From: Maritalea mediterranea
Lineage (GTDB): Bacteria; Pseudomonadota; Alphaproteobacteria; Rhizobiales; Devosiaceae
Assembly: GCF_021568695.1 (NCBI RefSeq)
Contig: NZ_JAKGTI010000002.1
Location: forward strand, 1 to 64,000
DNA length: 64,000 nucleotides
Direction of reading: 5' to 3'
Numbering within the stretch: the stretch's first letter is position 1; each line of letters starts with the position of its first letter. Made by a program: the position numbers and the translations under genes. Shown here in pieces: positions 16,826 to 26,444 of this stretch. The notes below the pieces were generated by a model. It saw only the letters and a program-made list of their open reading frames with translations, was not told the DNA's origin and searched no databases.

Positions 16826-18412
16826 TTACGCCGAGGTGTCCCTATTGAAGGTCCTGACAACCCCGTTCGGATCGCAATCCGAGGGGGTTCCATAACCGCC
16901 TCCACCTGGTGTTGAGATTTCAATGATTTGACCTTCAACAAGATCGATAATACCGCGGAAATCCGTTCGGCCGTCACCGAAATCGAGTTTGCTGCCCATG
17001 GCAGAACCACCGCCTTCCAGCCCCCATGGAGCGGATAAAAGGCGCGACGTATCAATGGATAGCTGGCAGGCACGCTCAACCCGGTAAACCCGGCGCAAAC
17101 CCATGCCGCCACGGAATTCGCCGTCACCGCCAGACCCATCCACGAGTTCATAACGCAGCAAGGTGAGCGGGTATTCACGTTCCAGCCCCTCAACAGGCAG
17201 GTTTGACGTATTCGTCATGTGCACCTGAATACCGCTTAGCCCATCTGCGGTTGGCCGCGCACCACCGCCACCACCAATTGTTTCAAGATAAACCCATATG
17301 TCGCCGTTCTCGTGCGTTCCGGAGAAGGTCGCGCCGGTGCAACAGCCGTTGCCAGCTGCTGCAATTTGGCCGGGCCGCGCCTCAGCCATTGCCCCCAGAA
17401 TAAGGTCAGCCACACGCTGGCTGGGTGCAATGCGTCCATCCACTGCTGCGGGATGCTGGCAATTGAGAATGGACCCCACAGGCGCCGTCACCGACAGAGG
17501 CCGCGCCAGACCGGCATTAGGCAGAATGGTGGGGTCAATTGCTGATTTGACTGCGTAATAGCACGAGGCCAAAAGAGCCGTGTAAACCATGTTCAGCCCT
17601 GCCCGGACTTGCGGTGGTGCTGTGAAATCTAGCGCCATTGAATCGCCCGATATCGTGATGGCGACGCTCAGCTCCATTGCTTGTGTGAATTGATTGCTAT
17701 CAAACGTATCGGAGAATCGATAAACACCATCCGGGATCGCGGCGATACCAGCCCGCATTTTCCGCTCGGCATAATCCTGCAAAGCATCGCCTGCCGCCAA
17801 CACACGTTCGCTGCCATATTTCTCGCAAAGCCCTTGCACACGTTGCACACCCAGCCGGTTCGCCGACATTTGCGCGCGGAGATCGGAGAGACGCTCGCGT
17901 GGCACCTGACAGTTCAGCAGGAAAATATCCTGAACATCCGTTTGCAGTTCACCGGCCCGATAAAGTCGCACTGGCGGAATCCGAATGCCTTCTTGATAGA
18001 TGTGCGAATGTCCGCGATCTGCGAAATCCGAGTGATGTGCGGTATTGATGGACCAAGCAACGATCTGGTCGTCAAAATAGATCGGCTCAGCCAAAACGAT
18101 GTCCGGGAGGTGCGTTGCGCCGCCCACATAAGCATCATTGCCGATAAATACATCGCCAGGCCGGATATCATTCACAGCATGCCGATCAAGGATGTGGGCG
18201 ATGATCCCGATAAAGCTTCCCAGATGCATGGGAATATGTTCCGCCTGACACAGCATGTTACCGCGATGATCGAACAGCGCGGTTGAGCAATCCCGGCGCT
18301 CTTTAATGTTGGTTGAATAGCTTGAGCGCACCAAGGCTTCGCCCATCTCTTCAACAATCGAAGTCATGGCGCTGCCAATGACTTCGATTGTGATTGGATC
18401 AAGATTCGTCAT
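16826..18412 (-). CDS. hyuB: Hydantoinase B / oxoprolinase subunit
   Basis: A 528-residue HyuB-family protein beginning MTNLDPITIEVIGSAM, with the family blocks SSYSTNIKERRDCSTALFD, HIPMHLGS and GDVFIGNDAYVGGATHLPD (metal and substrate pocket), and the C-terminal GGMGLRRVYRV and STPGGGGYG. Together with HyuA it forms an ATP-dependent amidohydrolase for hydantoins, N-methylhydantoin or 5-oxoproline. Its start overlaps the hyuA stop by 4 bases, implying translational coupling. Length is normal for the family. Which cyclic amide is used cannot be told from sequence; the adjacent FAD oxidoreductase suggests that an N-substituted amino acid is released and then oxidised. Confidence 0.85.
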   Translation of the reverse strand: MTNLDPITIEVIGSAMTSIVEEMGEALVRSSYSTNIKERRDCSTALFDHRGNMLCQAEHIPMHLGSFIGIIAHILDRHAVNDIRPGDVFIGNDAYVGGATHLPDIVLAEPIYFDDQIVAWSINTAHHSDFADRGHSHIYQEGIRIPPVRLYRAGELQTDVQDIFLLNCQVPRERLSDLRAQMSANRLGVQRVQGLCEKYGSERVLAAGDALQDYAERKMRAGIAAIPDGVYRFSDTFDSNQFTQAMELSVAITISGDSMALDFTAPPQVRAGLNMVYTALLASCYYAVKSAIDPTILPNAGLARPLSVTAPVGSILNCQHPAAVDGRIAPSQRVADLILGAMAEARPGQIAAAGNGCCTGATFSGTHENGDIWVYLETIGGGGGARPTADGLSGIQVHMTNTSNLPVEGLEREYPLTLLRYELVDGSGGDGEFRGGMGLRRVYRVERACQLSIDTSRLLSAPWGLEGGGSAMGSKLDFGDGRTDFRGIIDLVEGQIIEISTPGGGGYGTPSDCDPNGVVRTFNRDTSA

Positions 18413-20460
18413 GCGCGATCCTCCAAAATCAGATTCAAATATGCATCCACCCGCGCACGCATTCCGGGAAGGATCAGTGTCGTTGTGTCCATTTGCTCAA
18501 CAACCGCCGGGCCTTGAAATTCATGCCCAAACTGCAGATCATCTCTCTGATAGACCGGACTGGTGACCAGTCCCTCTGCTTCAGGCATCCAAACTTCTCG
18601 CGTACCCACCGGTTGCGGTAGTGACGAGGCTTTGTCCATCTTCGCCTGAATACTGGCTTTCTTTACGACCCCCACAGCCTCGGTACGCAAAGTGACAAGT
18701 TCAACAGCCTCGCCCTCAGGCGAGAACCCATAACGCTGAGCGTGGGCCGCCTCAAAATCTTCACGCAGTTTTGCCAACGTGTCTTTTGTTATTTCGCCCT
18801 CTGGGAATGATACTTGCAGTTCGTAATTCTGCCCCACGTAACGCAGATCGACTGTCCGCAAATACAGACGGCTTTCAGGTTCGATCTGTTCACGGTTGAA
18901 CCAATCCAAGGCCTGTGCCTCGATTTGTTCAAATCGCTCGACCAATTGGCCCGGCTCGATCGCGGAAAGATTAGTCAGAAAGCTTTGCGCAAAATCCGCT
19001 TTGAGGTCTGTCATCAGTAGGCCAACTGCGCACAAAGCTCCCGGTGTTAAAGGTACAATGACCGTTTTAATATCCAGTTCGCGCGCCAATCTGGCTGCAT
19101 GAAGCGGGCCACCGCCACCAAATGCCATCAAAGCATAGTCGCGCGGATCATGACCGCGCTGCACCGAAATGACGCGTATAGCCTTGGCCATGTTGGCGGT
19201 TGCGACCGAGATAATGCCTTGTGCTGTTTCCAGCAATTCGAGCTTGAGCGACTTTGCCAGTTTGCGGATTGCCTTCTCAGCCTTGGCCTTATTGACCTTC
19301 ATGCGACCACCAAGCATTTCAACCGGATTCAGAATCTGCAGCACCACGTTGGCATCTGTGAGCGTGGGGCGCTCGCCGCCCAGATCATAGCAAACCGGTC
19401 CGGGATTTGCGCCCGCGCTTTCCGGACCAACCTTCAAAAGCCCGCCATTGTCGACATGGGCGATAGAGCCACCACCAGCACCAACGGTGTGAATGTCGAG
19501 CATGGGTGCTTTGATCGGATAGCCATGTACCTCAGCTTCGCCGGTTTTCTTGCAGGCGCGATTTTCCAGCAAGGCAACGTCCGACGAGGTGCCGCCGACA
19601 TCGAAGGTAATAACATTGTCAAAACCTGCTAGCCCCGCGATTACCTGCGCCGCCACGACCCCTGTGGACGGTCCGGACAACAGAGTACGCACGGGAAACT
19701 GTGCAGCTGCTTCAAAGCCAATTACGCCGCCATTTGACTGAGTCAGGTGTGGCGATGTTTGCAAACCGGCTTCAACAAGGCGGGCTTCCAAGCGCTGAAT
19801 ATATCGCTCCATTACGGGGCCCAAAAAGGCGTTGACTACCGTTGTCGACAAACGTTCGTACTCGCGGAACTCGGGTGCAACCTCGCTTGAAAGTGAAACG
19901 AATATGTCTCCCAATTCTTCGCGAGTATCAGCCAGCACGGCCTGCTCATGAGTATCGTTCATAAAGCTATAGAGAAAGCACACCGCAAGTGCCTTGATGT
20001 CTTGGCTCGCGAGTTCCCTGAGTACAGTGCGCAGTTGCTCCTGATCGAGGTTCTGTTCCACGCTCCCATCGGGCCGCAGTCGCTCACTGATATTGAATCG
20101 TAAATTGCGCGGAACCAGAATTTCGGGCTTTTCAGCGAACATGTCATATAGGCTTGGGCGCTTTTGCCTGCCAATTTCCAGAAGGTCGCGAAACCCGTCT
20201 GTCGTAATCAATGCTGTTTTAACGCCCCGCAATTCGATTAAAGCATTCGTTGCCACCGTCGTGCCATGACCAAAAAACGTAATGGTTGAGAGATCTTCAC
20301 CAACACGTTCTAGTCCTTGCTTGACTACTTCTGCGATTCCACGCGAAGGATCGTCCGGGGTCGACTGTGTTTTCCAGATTTCAATACGCCCCGTTTCCTC
20401 TTCGAAGAGGCAGATGTCTGTAAATGTACCGCCAGAATCCACGCCAACACGCCAGGCCAT
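18409..20460 (-). CDS. hyuA: Hydantoinase A / oxoprolinase subunit
   Basis: A 683-residue HyuA-family protein. The N-terminal part has the ASKHA nucleotide-binding pattern (RVGVDSGGTFTDICLF, later FGHGTTVATNALIE), and the central hydantoinase A domain shows SGPSTGVVAAQ, FDVGGTSSDVALL and GAGGGSIA. It hydrolyses ATP to drive ring opening with HyuB. Start ATG at 20460 has AAGGAGAA upstream. It lies 3 bases after the FAD oxidoreductase stop and overlaps hyuB, so the three form one operon. Length matches N-methylhydantoinase alpha subunits. Confidence 0.85.
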   Translation of the reverse strand: MAWRVGVDSGGTFTDICLFEEETGRIEIWKTQSTPDDPSRGIAEVVKQGLERVGEDLSTITFFGHGTTVATNALIELRGVKTALITTDGFRDLLEIGRQKRPSLYDMFAEKPEILVPRNLRFNISERLRPDGSVEQNLDQEQLRTVLRELASQDIKALAVCFLYSFMNDTHEQAVLADTREELGDIFVSLSSEVAPEFREYERLSTTVVNAFLGPVMERYIQRLEARLVEAGLQTSPHLTQSNGGVIGFEAAAQFPVRTLLSGPSTGVVAAQVIAGLAGFDNVITFDVGGTSSDVALLENRACKKTGEAEVHGYPIKAPMLDIHTVGAGGGSIAHVDNGGLLKVGPESAGANPGPVCYDLGGERPTLTDANVVLQILNPVEMLGGRMKVNKAKAEKAIRKLAKSLKLELLETAQGIISVATANMAKAIRVISVQRGHDPRDYALMAFGGGGPLHAARLARELDIKTVIVPLTPGALCAVGLLMTDLKADFAQSFLTNLSAIEPGQLVERFEQIEAQALDWFNREQIEPESRLYLRTVDLRYVGQNYELQVSFPEGEITKDTLAKLREDFEAAHAQRYGFSPEGEAVELVTLRTEAVGVVKKASIQAKMDKASSLPQPVGTREVWMPEAEGLVTSPVYQRDDLQFGHEFQGPAVVEQMDTTTLILPGMRARVDAYLNLILEDRA

Positions 20461-20463
20461 ATG

Positions 20464-21834
20464 TTATTCTCCTTCTGCTTGAATGACAAAACCCTGTGAT
20501 TTGCGTTTCCGTGTCGAACGGAAACGATCCAATCTGAATGGTTGAGGATCAACGGTAGTTTTGTCACCTGATATGATTTCTGCCATTAGTTGGCCGACCG
20601 CTGGGCCCGCTCCGAATCCATGCCCCGATAGGCCCGATGCTATGTATACGCCGGGCGCATAGTCTACCGCATCGATGATGGGCACACCATCCGGGGATGC
20701 ATCAATTACCCCGCCCCAGGTATGCGTTATGCGCGCATTCCTGAACGCTGGGAATGCGGCTTTCAATCCCTTAAAAGCCGATTCAATCATCCAGTCGGGT
20801 GGTGGCGGATTTAGTGTGCGCTTTTCCTCGAATTCTGTACGAGCATCATTGGACCAAAACCGACGTTGTTTGAGTTCAGAGAAGAATTCGTGACCGAACG
20901 TCAGTCGCAGTTCACGCCAGCTATTCATGAATACAGGCAGATAGTCCAATAGCAGCCTGAAGCTGTCGGGCACGATGGGTGCAATGTTGATATTGCGCGG
21001 CCCGAGCGTATAACCGCCATCAAGGCGCTTGCGAATGCCATAGGTCGCGCCACCAACGGGCAAATCCGGCCCTTCGACGTCACCCTCAATGCGGGCTGCT
21101 GTGGCCACGAGGTTGAGCTGCGGCAAATGAATACCCGCATTGCCCAGGAATAACCTTGACCAGACACCACCGGCCACTACCACATTCGAACATTTGATCG
21201 AACCATGCTCCGTCACGACCCCAGATACGGCCCCTGCAGTGCGCTCGATACCGCGCACCGCACAATTAGTCACGATCACAGCACCACGCTCTTGAGCGGC
21301 TTTCGCAAAAGCCGGCACCGCTAGTGCCGGTTCCGCACGACCATCTGATGAGGTGTGCAAGCCGAAACTATGGCCGGATGAAATGCCAGGGAGCAACGCC
21401 TCAATTTCAGCACCATTCAGCATCTTGAGCGGCAAGCCATGCTCCTGGCCCGTTTTTGCCCAGCTTTGTGCCTGCTCGATTTCCCATTTTTTCTGGCACA
21501 CATATGCAATCCCGGTTTCCCTGTAGCCGGCCTTGATACCAAATCGCGATTTCAGCGACCGCCAAAGGTTGAGACTTTGTATTGTGAGCGGCATCTCTAG
21601 CGGGTCACGCCCCATCTGTCGCGTCCAGCCCCAGTTCCTTGAAGACTGCTCAGCGGCAACCTCCCCTTTCTCACACACACAAACGCTTATGCCTTTTTCC
21701 GCAAGAAAGAGAGCAGTTGAAATTCCCGCTATACCCCCCCCCACTATCACCACATCGGACTGCGCCGGAATTGACGGCGCGCTGTCCACTCTATTGAGCG
21801 ACGGAACCGCTCCGCGTTTCACATGCTCATGCAT
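20464..21834 (-). CDS. FAD-dependent oxidoreductase (DAO family) of the hydantoinase operon
   Basis: A 456-residue flavoprotein. The dinucleotide fold DVVIVGGGIAGISTALFLAEKG begins near residue 27, after a short N-terminal extension; SSRNWGWTRQMGRDPLEMPL and the C-terminal GVYIASGLSGHGFGAGPAVG complete the DAO/sarcosine-oxidase-like pattern. Such enzymes oxidise N-methyl or D-amino acids. It is first in the operon with hyuA-hyuB and is transcribed away from the TRAP transporter. A plausible route is import, ring opening by HyuAB and oxidation of the product here, but no carbamoylase gene is in view, so the pathway is incomplete and the substrate open. Confidence 0.75.
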   Translation of the reverse strand: MHEHVKRGAVPSLNRVDSAPSIPAQSDVVIVGGGIAGISTALFLAEKGISVCVCEKGEVAAEQSSRNWGWTRQMGRDPLEMPLTIQSLNLWRSLKSRFGIKAGYRETGIAYVCQKKWEIEQAQSWAKTGQEHGLPLKMLNGAEIEALLPGISSGHSFGLHTSSDGRAEPALAVPAFAKAAQERGAVIVTNCAVRGIERTAGAVSGVVTEHGSIKCSNVVVAGGVWSRLFLGNAGIHLPQLNLVATAARIEGDVEGPDLPVGGATYGIRKRLDGGYTLGPRNINIAPIVPDSFRLLLDYLPVFMNSWRELRLTFGHEFFSELKQRRFWSNDARTEFEEKRTLNPPPPDWMIESAFKGLKAAFPAFRNARITHTWGGVIDASPDGVPIIDAVDYAPGVYIASGLSGHGFGAGPAVGQLMAEIISGDKTTVDPQPFRLDRFRSTRKRKSQGFVIQAEGE

Positions 21835-22152
21835 CAGTTACCCTCTATATATCCTGCGTTGGGTTATCATTGAGCACATAGCATTCACCGCATGCTCGCT
21901 TGTGACGTTATATGAGAGTTATGCGTGTTGATCAAGAGGTGCATGCACGATAATTTCCACAAAATAGCAATATTCTACATATATATGGCAATTCTCTCAT
22001 TTTTTATGAAGCTTCTTGACAGAATATGACTGTTTGTGCATAACTGCGTGACGTTGCGAGATTGTGCGGAATGGAAGTGCGCTGCAACAACACCCGAAAC
22101 CATGGTTTTGGGGAAGATAGAACGATAGAATTCAATCAATGGGAGGACGAAC
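21835..22152. promoter_or_regulatory. Divergent promoter region between the hydantoinase operon and TRAP genes
   Basis: An AT-rich spacer of about 320 bases between genes reading apart. It should contain both promoters and, probably, sites for the DeoR regulator encoded at 25187. I see no outstanding inverted repeat and cannot assign -35/-10 boxes with confidence. Confidence 0.4.
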
Positions 22153-23166
22153 ATGTCATTTAAATGGAATAGAAGTATTGTTAGCTCCGTAGTTGCGTTG
22201 AGCGTTGCTTGCGCATCGAGTGCAGCGATGGCCGAACCTGTAAAGTGGGATTTTTCGGATGAGTACGATCTGTCCGGCTTTACTGGGCAGGCTGCAAAAC
22301 ACTGCATTGCGGAAGTTGAAAAAATCGCAGGCGATGACATCGACATTACCTATCAGGGCAGCGGCGCACTTGGTTTCAGTTCAGCAGATCACTTTGATGC
22401 CGTACAGGACGGAAGTGTTCAGGCAGCCGTTACACTCTTGACACAGCTCAGTGGTGTTGATCCTATCTTTAGTCTCAGCTCATTGCCGTTCCTCGCCAAC
22501 ACGCCCGAGCAGGCATATTTGTTGTGGCAGGTTGCCCGTCCCGAATATGAAAAAGTATTCGAAGAAAATGGCATGAAACTGCTTTGGGCTGTTCCAAATG
22601 CGCCAAGCGGCATTCATGCTAAAAAGCCGATCACCTCGGTTGATGCGATCACGGGTCTGCGCATTCGCACCTATGACGTCAACGGAACAGAAACCCTAAA
22701 GCGCGCCGGCGCGGCTCCCTTGCAAATTGCATGGTCAGACCTCGTGCCGCAGCTTTCCACAGGCGGCGTGGATGCCGTGCTAACCTCAGCCGATGGCGGC
22801 AAGCAAATCTCCATTTGGGATTATCTAAGTGACTTCACAGAAGTCAATTATGCCATGGGCATCTTTGTGGCGCACGTAAATGCAGATGCATTCGATCGTT
22901 TGACCCCAGCCGCCCAGACCGCCTTGACCGTCACGATTGACGATTGTGACGCATTCAACTGGGAAGTCATGCAGAAGGCTATGACAAGTCCGTATGAAAC
23001 GATGCGCGAAAATGGCATGACAATCACAACCGATGATGAAGTGCCCCAGGAAGTGTTTGACCATCTGAGAGAGGCGGCAAGCGAAGTGCATAAAGACTGG
23101 CTTGAAAAGACCGGCGAGCGCGGTGCCGCATTGCTTGATGCCTTTGAAAAAGCAAAGATGCAATAA
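22153..23166 (+). CDS. TRAP transporter substrate-binding protein (DctP family)
   Basis: A 337-residue periplasmic receptor with a signal peptide ending SAAMA and the DctP pattern: WDFSDEYDLSGFTGQAAKHC at the first lobe, VTLLTQLSGVDPIFSLSSLPFL, and the ITGLRIRTYDVNGTETLKRAGAAPLQI block that holds the conserved ligand-carboxylate Arg. Start ATG has GGGAGGA upstream. It is the first gene of a complete TRAP operon. The ligand should be an organic anion, perhaps the compound processed by the divergent hydantoinase operon. Confidence 0.85.
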   Translation: MSFKWNRSIVSSVVALSVACASSAAMAEPVKWDFSDEYDLSGFTGQAAKHCIAEVEKIAGDDIDITYQGSGALGFSSADHFDAVQDGSVQAAVTLLTQLSGVDPIFSLSSLPFLANTPEQAYLLWQVARPEYEKVFEENGMKLLWAVPNAPSGIHAKKPITSVDAITGLRIRTYDVNGTETLKRAGAAPLQIAWSDLVPQLSTGGVDAVLTSADGGKQISIWDYLSDFTEVNYAMGIFVAHVNADAFDRLTPAAQTALTVTIDDCDAFNWEVMQKAMTSPYETMRENGMTITTDDEVPQEVFDHLREAASEVHKDWLEKTGERGAALLDAFEKAKMQ

Positions 23167-23197
23167 ACCTAAACGCTAAAGCTGGGTGGGGTCGAGA

Positions 23198-23761
23198 ATG
23201 ACCGATAACAACACACAAGAAGATCAGTCTATCAAGCGCCCCACCCCAAAATGGGTTAGCGTTCTGGAAATGATTTCCTCCCGGCTCAACAGGATTGCGG
23301 CTGGTATTTCCGCGATCCTGTTGGTGCTCATGGTCGGTCTGATTCTGGTGGAAATCGTCCTCAGGTTTTTCTCGCTGTCCACTTTCATGACTGACGTTCT
23401 TGTCGGTCATGGTGTTGCGGCCATTACATTTCTGGCCGCGGCATGGGCCCTTGAAGAAGGCAGCATGATCCGCATTTCCGCAGTCACGCAGGTATTGCGC
23501 GGACGGGTCCGCTGGGCCACGGAAGCGTTCTGTATTGTGAGTGTCGAGATCCTCATTGTCTGGCTGATGTATTTCGAATGGCGCACCGTAGGCAAGCTTT
23601 GGGCCCGCGGCTCCACTACCGAGCATTATCTGCCAATCCCTCTCTGGATTCCTGCTGCAATCTTCCTTGTGGGGCTGGCTCTACTCGGCTTGCAAATCTT
23701 AGTTCGTGGCGCGCGCCTGATCAGTCACGGCTACGACGAAAACTCTCTGCTCAAACTCTAG
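23198..23761 (+). CDS. TRAP transporter small permease (DctQ family)
   Basis: A 187-residue membrane protein with four hydrophobic segments, as usual for DctQ, and the family-typical Trp-rich loop near LWARGSTTEHYLPIPLW. The start is put at ATG 23198, about 8 bases after GGTGGGG, rather than the GTG four codons earlier. It lies between the receptor and large permease genes with short gaps, so all three are one operon. Confidence 0.8.
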   Translation: MTDNNTQEDQSIKRPTPKWVSVLEMISSRLNRIAAGISAILLVLMVGLILVEIVLRFFSLSTFMTDVLVGHGVAAITFLAAAWALEEGSMIRISAVTQVLRGRVRWATEAFCIVSVEILIVWLMYFEWRTVGKLWARGSTTEHYLPIPLWIPAAIFLVGLALLGLQILVRGARLISHGYDENSLLKL

Positions 23762-23781
23762 TAAAACGGGAATAGAACGCC

Positions 23782-25086
23782 ATGTCACTCGTTGCAGCCT
23801 CAATCGTAGTTTTGTTGATGATGGCCCTGTTTCTGGGCGCTGGGGTCTGGATTTTTGCCGGCCTGATCATGGTGGGGGTCGGTGCTTTGTATATTGTGCT
23901 CGATTTTGACCTGATCCGCATCGGCACGATCGCCACAAAGGTGGTTTCCTCCAGTGCAGTGTCGTGGGAACTTGCCGCCATTCCAGTTTTCATCTGGATG
24001 GGCGACATCATTTTCCGCACCGACATTTCCCAAAGGCTGTTTCGCGGGCTGTCGCCGATCGTATCCCGCATTCCTGGCGGCTTACTGCACACCAATGTAA
24101 TTGGCTGCACGATCTTTGCCGCGATCAGCGGCTCCAGCAATGCCACAACCGCGACTGTAGGCAAGATCACCATTCCGGAACTTTTAAAACGTGGCTATGA
24201 CCTGAATCTGGCGTCCGGCTCACTGGCTGGCGCCGGAACATTCGGCCTGCTCATCCCGCCTTCGATTGCGATGATCATTTATGGAGTTCTCGCCGAAGTC
24301 TCGATCGTCAAGCTCTTTGCCGCTGGCCTCGTGCCCGGCCTGCTGATGGCCTTTTTGTATTCCGGTTACATTATTGTCGTGTCTTTCATCAAACCCGGTG
24401 CGGAACCTGCAAACGTCGAGAAGGCCAGCTTCAGGCAGATGCTGCGCGGTGTCTGGGACCTCGTGCCCATACTCGTTTTGATGCTCCTGGTTCTGGGGTC
24501 AATCTATTCAGGCCTTGCCACACCATCAGAGGCAGCAGCCGTTGGCGTCGCCGTTGCCATCCTGATCACGGTGTTTACGGGGCAGTTTTCCATCAAGATG
24601 ATTGTGGACTCGCTGATGACCACAATCCGGATTTCAGCAATGATCTGCCTTTTGATTGCTGCTGCGTCTTTTTTGTCGGCCGCCTTTGCCTTTATGCACC
24701 TTCCCGTGCAGATCACCGAGGCCATTGCCAACATGAACCTGTCCCCCATCGGCGTTCTGGTCATTCTCGCCTTGCTCTATATCGTGCTGGGCATGTTCAT
24801 CGACGGCACGTCAATGACCGTCATGACCGTGCCTATTGCAGTGCCCCTGATTATTCAGGCAGGCTTTGATCCCATTTGGTTTGGCGTCTTCCTCGTCATC
24901 ATGATCGAGTTGAGCGCATTGACACCGCCCGTGGGACTAAACCTTTATATTTTGCAGGGCTTGACCACTGTTGGACTGGGCCGAACCGTGTGGGCCGCCC
25001 TGCCCTTCTTTCTACTGCTGTGCTTAGGAACCGCCTTGCTAGTGATTTTTCCACAATTGGCCCTTTGGCTTCCCGGTTTGCTATAG
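23782..25086 (+). CDS. TRAP transporter large permease (DctM family)
   Basis: A 434-residue, 11-12 segment membrane protein. It shows the DctM signatures SGSSNATTATVGKITIPEL, SGSLAGAGTFGLLIPPS and the C-terminal LSALTPPVGLNLYILQGL, which line the sodium and substrate sites. It forms the transport core with DctQ and takes ligand from the DctP protein by a sodium gradient. The gene ends 100 bases before the DeoR regulator. Confidence 0.9.
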   Translation: MSLVAASIVVLLMMALFLGAGVWIFAGLIMVGVGALYIVLDFDLIRIGTIATKVVSSSAVSWELAAIPVFIWMGDIIFRTDISQRLFRGLSPIVSRIPGGLLHTNVIGCTIFAAISGSSNATTATVGKITIPELLKRGYDLNLASGSLAGAGTFGLLIPPSIAMIIYGVLAEVSIVKLFAAGLVPGLLMAFLYSGYIIVVSFIKPGAEPANVEKASFRQMLRGVWDLVPILVLMLLVLGSIYSGLATPSEAAAVGVAVAILITVFTGQFSIKMIVDSLMTTIRISAMICLLIAAASFLSAAFAFMHLPVQITEAIANMNLSPIGVLVILALLYIVLGMFIDGTSMTVMTVPIAVPLIIQAGFDPIWFGVFLVIMIELSALTPPVGLNLYILQGLTTVGLGRTVWAALPFFLLLCLGTALLVIFPQLALWLPGLL

Positions 25087-25186
25087 GAGACGATAACGCG
25101 CAGCATCGGGTTGAGTGTGTTTGTGCTTGGTATTATTGGATATTTTGTGCAAATAGATGTGTCGACACGCGCGTATGGAGGACGTC

Positions 25187-25990
25187 ATGGACGATTCGCA
25201 GGAGAATAATTCTGAAGAGATGTTGCCGGCAGAACGGCGCCAACGCCTGATCGACTGGTTTGACATCAACTTTGCGGGGTCCAGCCAGGATCTGGCCGAC
25301 CGGTTCAATATCTCAGTTTCAACCATCCGACGCGATCTAGATTTTCTGGCCAAGGAAGGCTATCTTAGCCGCACCCATGGCGGCGCGGTGCGCATGCGTC
25401 AACAATCCACCTATGAGCCAAGCACCGATCTGGCGCGCCGCACTGCGGTCGAAGAAAAAAATGCCATCGTCTCCGAAGCGCTCAAGCACATCAATGCCGA
25501 CCAAAGCATCTTGATCGATACTGGTGCCATTTCACACCTGTTGGCAGATGCTATTGCCACGAGGACAGACCCGCTCACGGTCATCACCAATGATCTCTAT
25601 GTCGCCCATGCCCTGACCTACAAGCCGCCGTTAAAACTAGTTGTGCCGGGCGGTTCCAACCGGTTTGGTGCCTATAGCCTCCTTGGCGAGCCGGGCATCA
25701 GCTTCTTGAATGATGTGAAATGCGATTTGTATTTCATGTCAGCGCAGGCAGTGGATTTTGAGTGCGCATCCGACACGGTTCTCGAACTGGTCGAATTGAA
25801 GCGCACTATGATGCAGGCCGCGCAAAAGACCATCCTTCTGGCAGACAGCAGCCGTTTCAATGCACGGGCGCTCTACCGCATTACAGAACTCAGCGAAATC
25901 CACATGATCATCACCGATTACGGCCTCCCGGCAAAAGACCGGGACAAAATCCATGCGCACGGGGTGGAACTGGTTTGCGTCAAAGTGTGA
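25187..25990 (+). CDS. DeoR-family transcriptional regulator
   Basis: A 267-residue regulator. The N-terminal helix-turn-helix SSQDLADRFNISVSTIRRDL is standard for DeoR, and the C-terminal sugar-phosphate-isomerase-like sensor begins near VEEKNAIVSEAL and includes ILIDTGAISHLLADAI. Start: ATG at 25187, preceded by GGAGG at a spacing of 6, not the in-frame ATGs at 25157 and 25175. It lies downstream of the TRAP operon on the same strand and most likely controls it and the divergent hydantoinase operon. The effector is unknown. Confidence 0.8.
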   Translation: MDDSQENNSEEMLPAERRQRLIDWFDINFAGSSQDLADRFNISVSTIRRDLDFLAKEGYLSRTHGGAVRMRQQSTYEPSTDLARRTAVEEKNAIVSEALKHINADQSILIDTGAISHLLADAIATRTDPLTVITNDLYVAHALTYKPPLKLVVPGGSNRFGAYSLLGEPGISFLNDVKCDLYFMSAQAVDFECASDTVLELVELKRTMMQAAQKTILLADSSRFNARALYRITELSEIHMIITDYGLPAKDRDKIHAHGVELVCVKV

Positions 25991-26444
25991 GCTAGCGACC
26001 GGCATCGGCGGATGGGCAGCTCTCCGTTTGAAATGGCCTAGCCACGACGGACCATGCCGCCAATGGATATGCTGGTCGGCGGTCGGAGCACAAGACTTCG
26101 AATCAAACCAAGGAGGTCCAACTATCGAGGCAAATGTTCATACTCCCTTAGCAGGCGATCCATTGGCCAATTAGGACTCTCGAGAGAAGTTCGCTCTTAC
26201 TGAGCCTATAGTTTCGCCTTCAAGCGCTCGCGGCTCTTCGCCGACATTGGGAGCCTGGCTGCAATTAGTCAATATCCCAAAAGCGGACATTGGAGATAGG
26301 GCATTTATGCCGCAAGCTCGAACTTGCTTCGGACATCATGGACATGCCTCCTAAATCGCTCTTCCTAGGAATAGTACCAGGCCACCCATTGCAGCCCGAC
26401 TATAGTGATAAGGGCTTTGATGGTGATTAAGAGATTGCGGGCGA
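25991..26444. other. Intergenic stretch with repeat fragments
   Basis: About 450 bases between convergent genes. No coding frame is convincing. It contains two fragments of the dispersed repeat (26237-26295). Confidence 0.5.
26237..26295 (+). repeat. Dispersed degenerate repeat, copies 4 and 5
   Basis: TTCGCCGACATTGGGAGC at 26237 and TCCCAAAAGCGGACATTGG at 26275 are two tandem pieces of the unit best seen at 15337-15435. The second keeps the TCCCAA/TTGGA inverted repeat. Confidence 0.55.
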
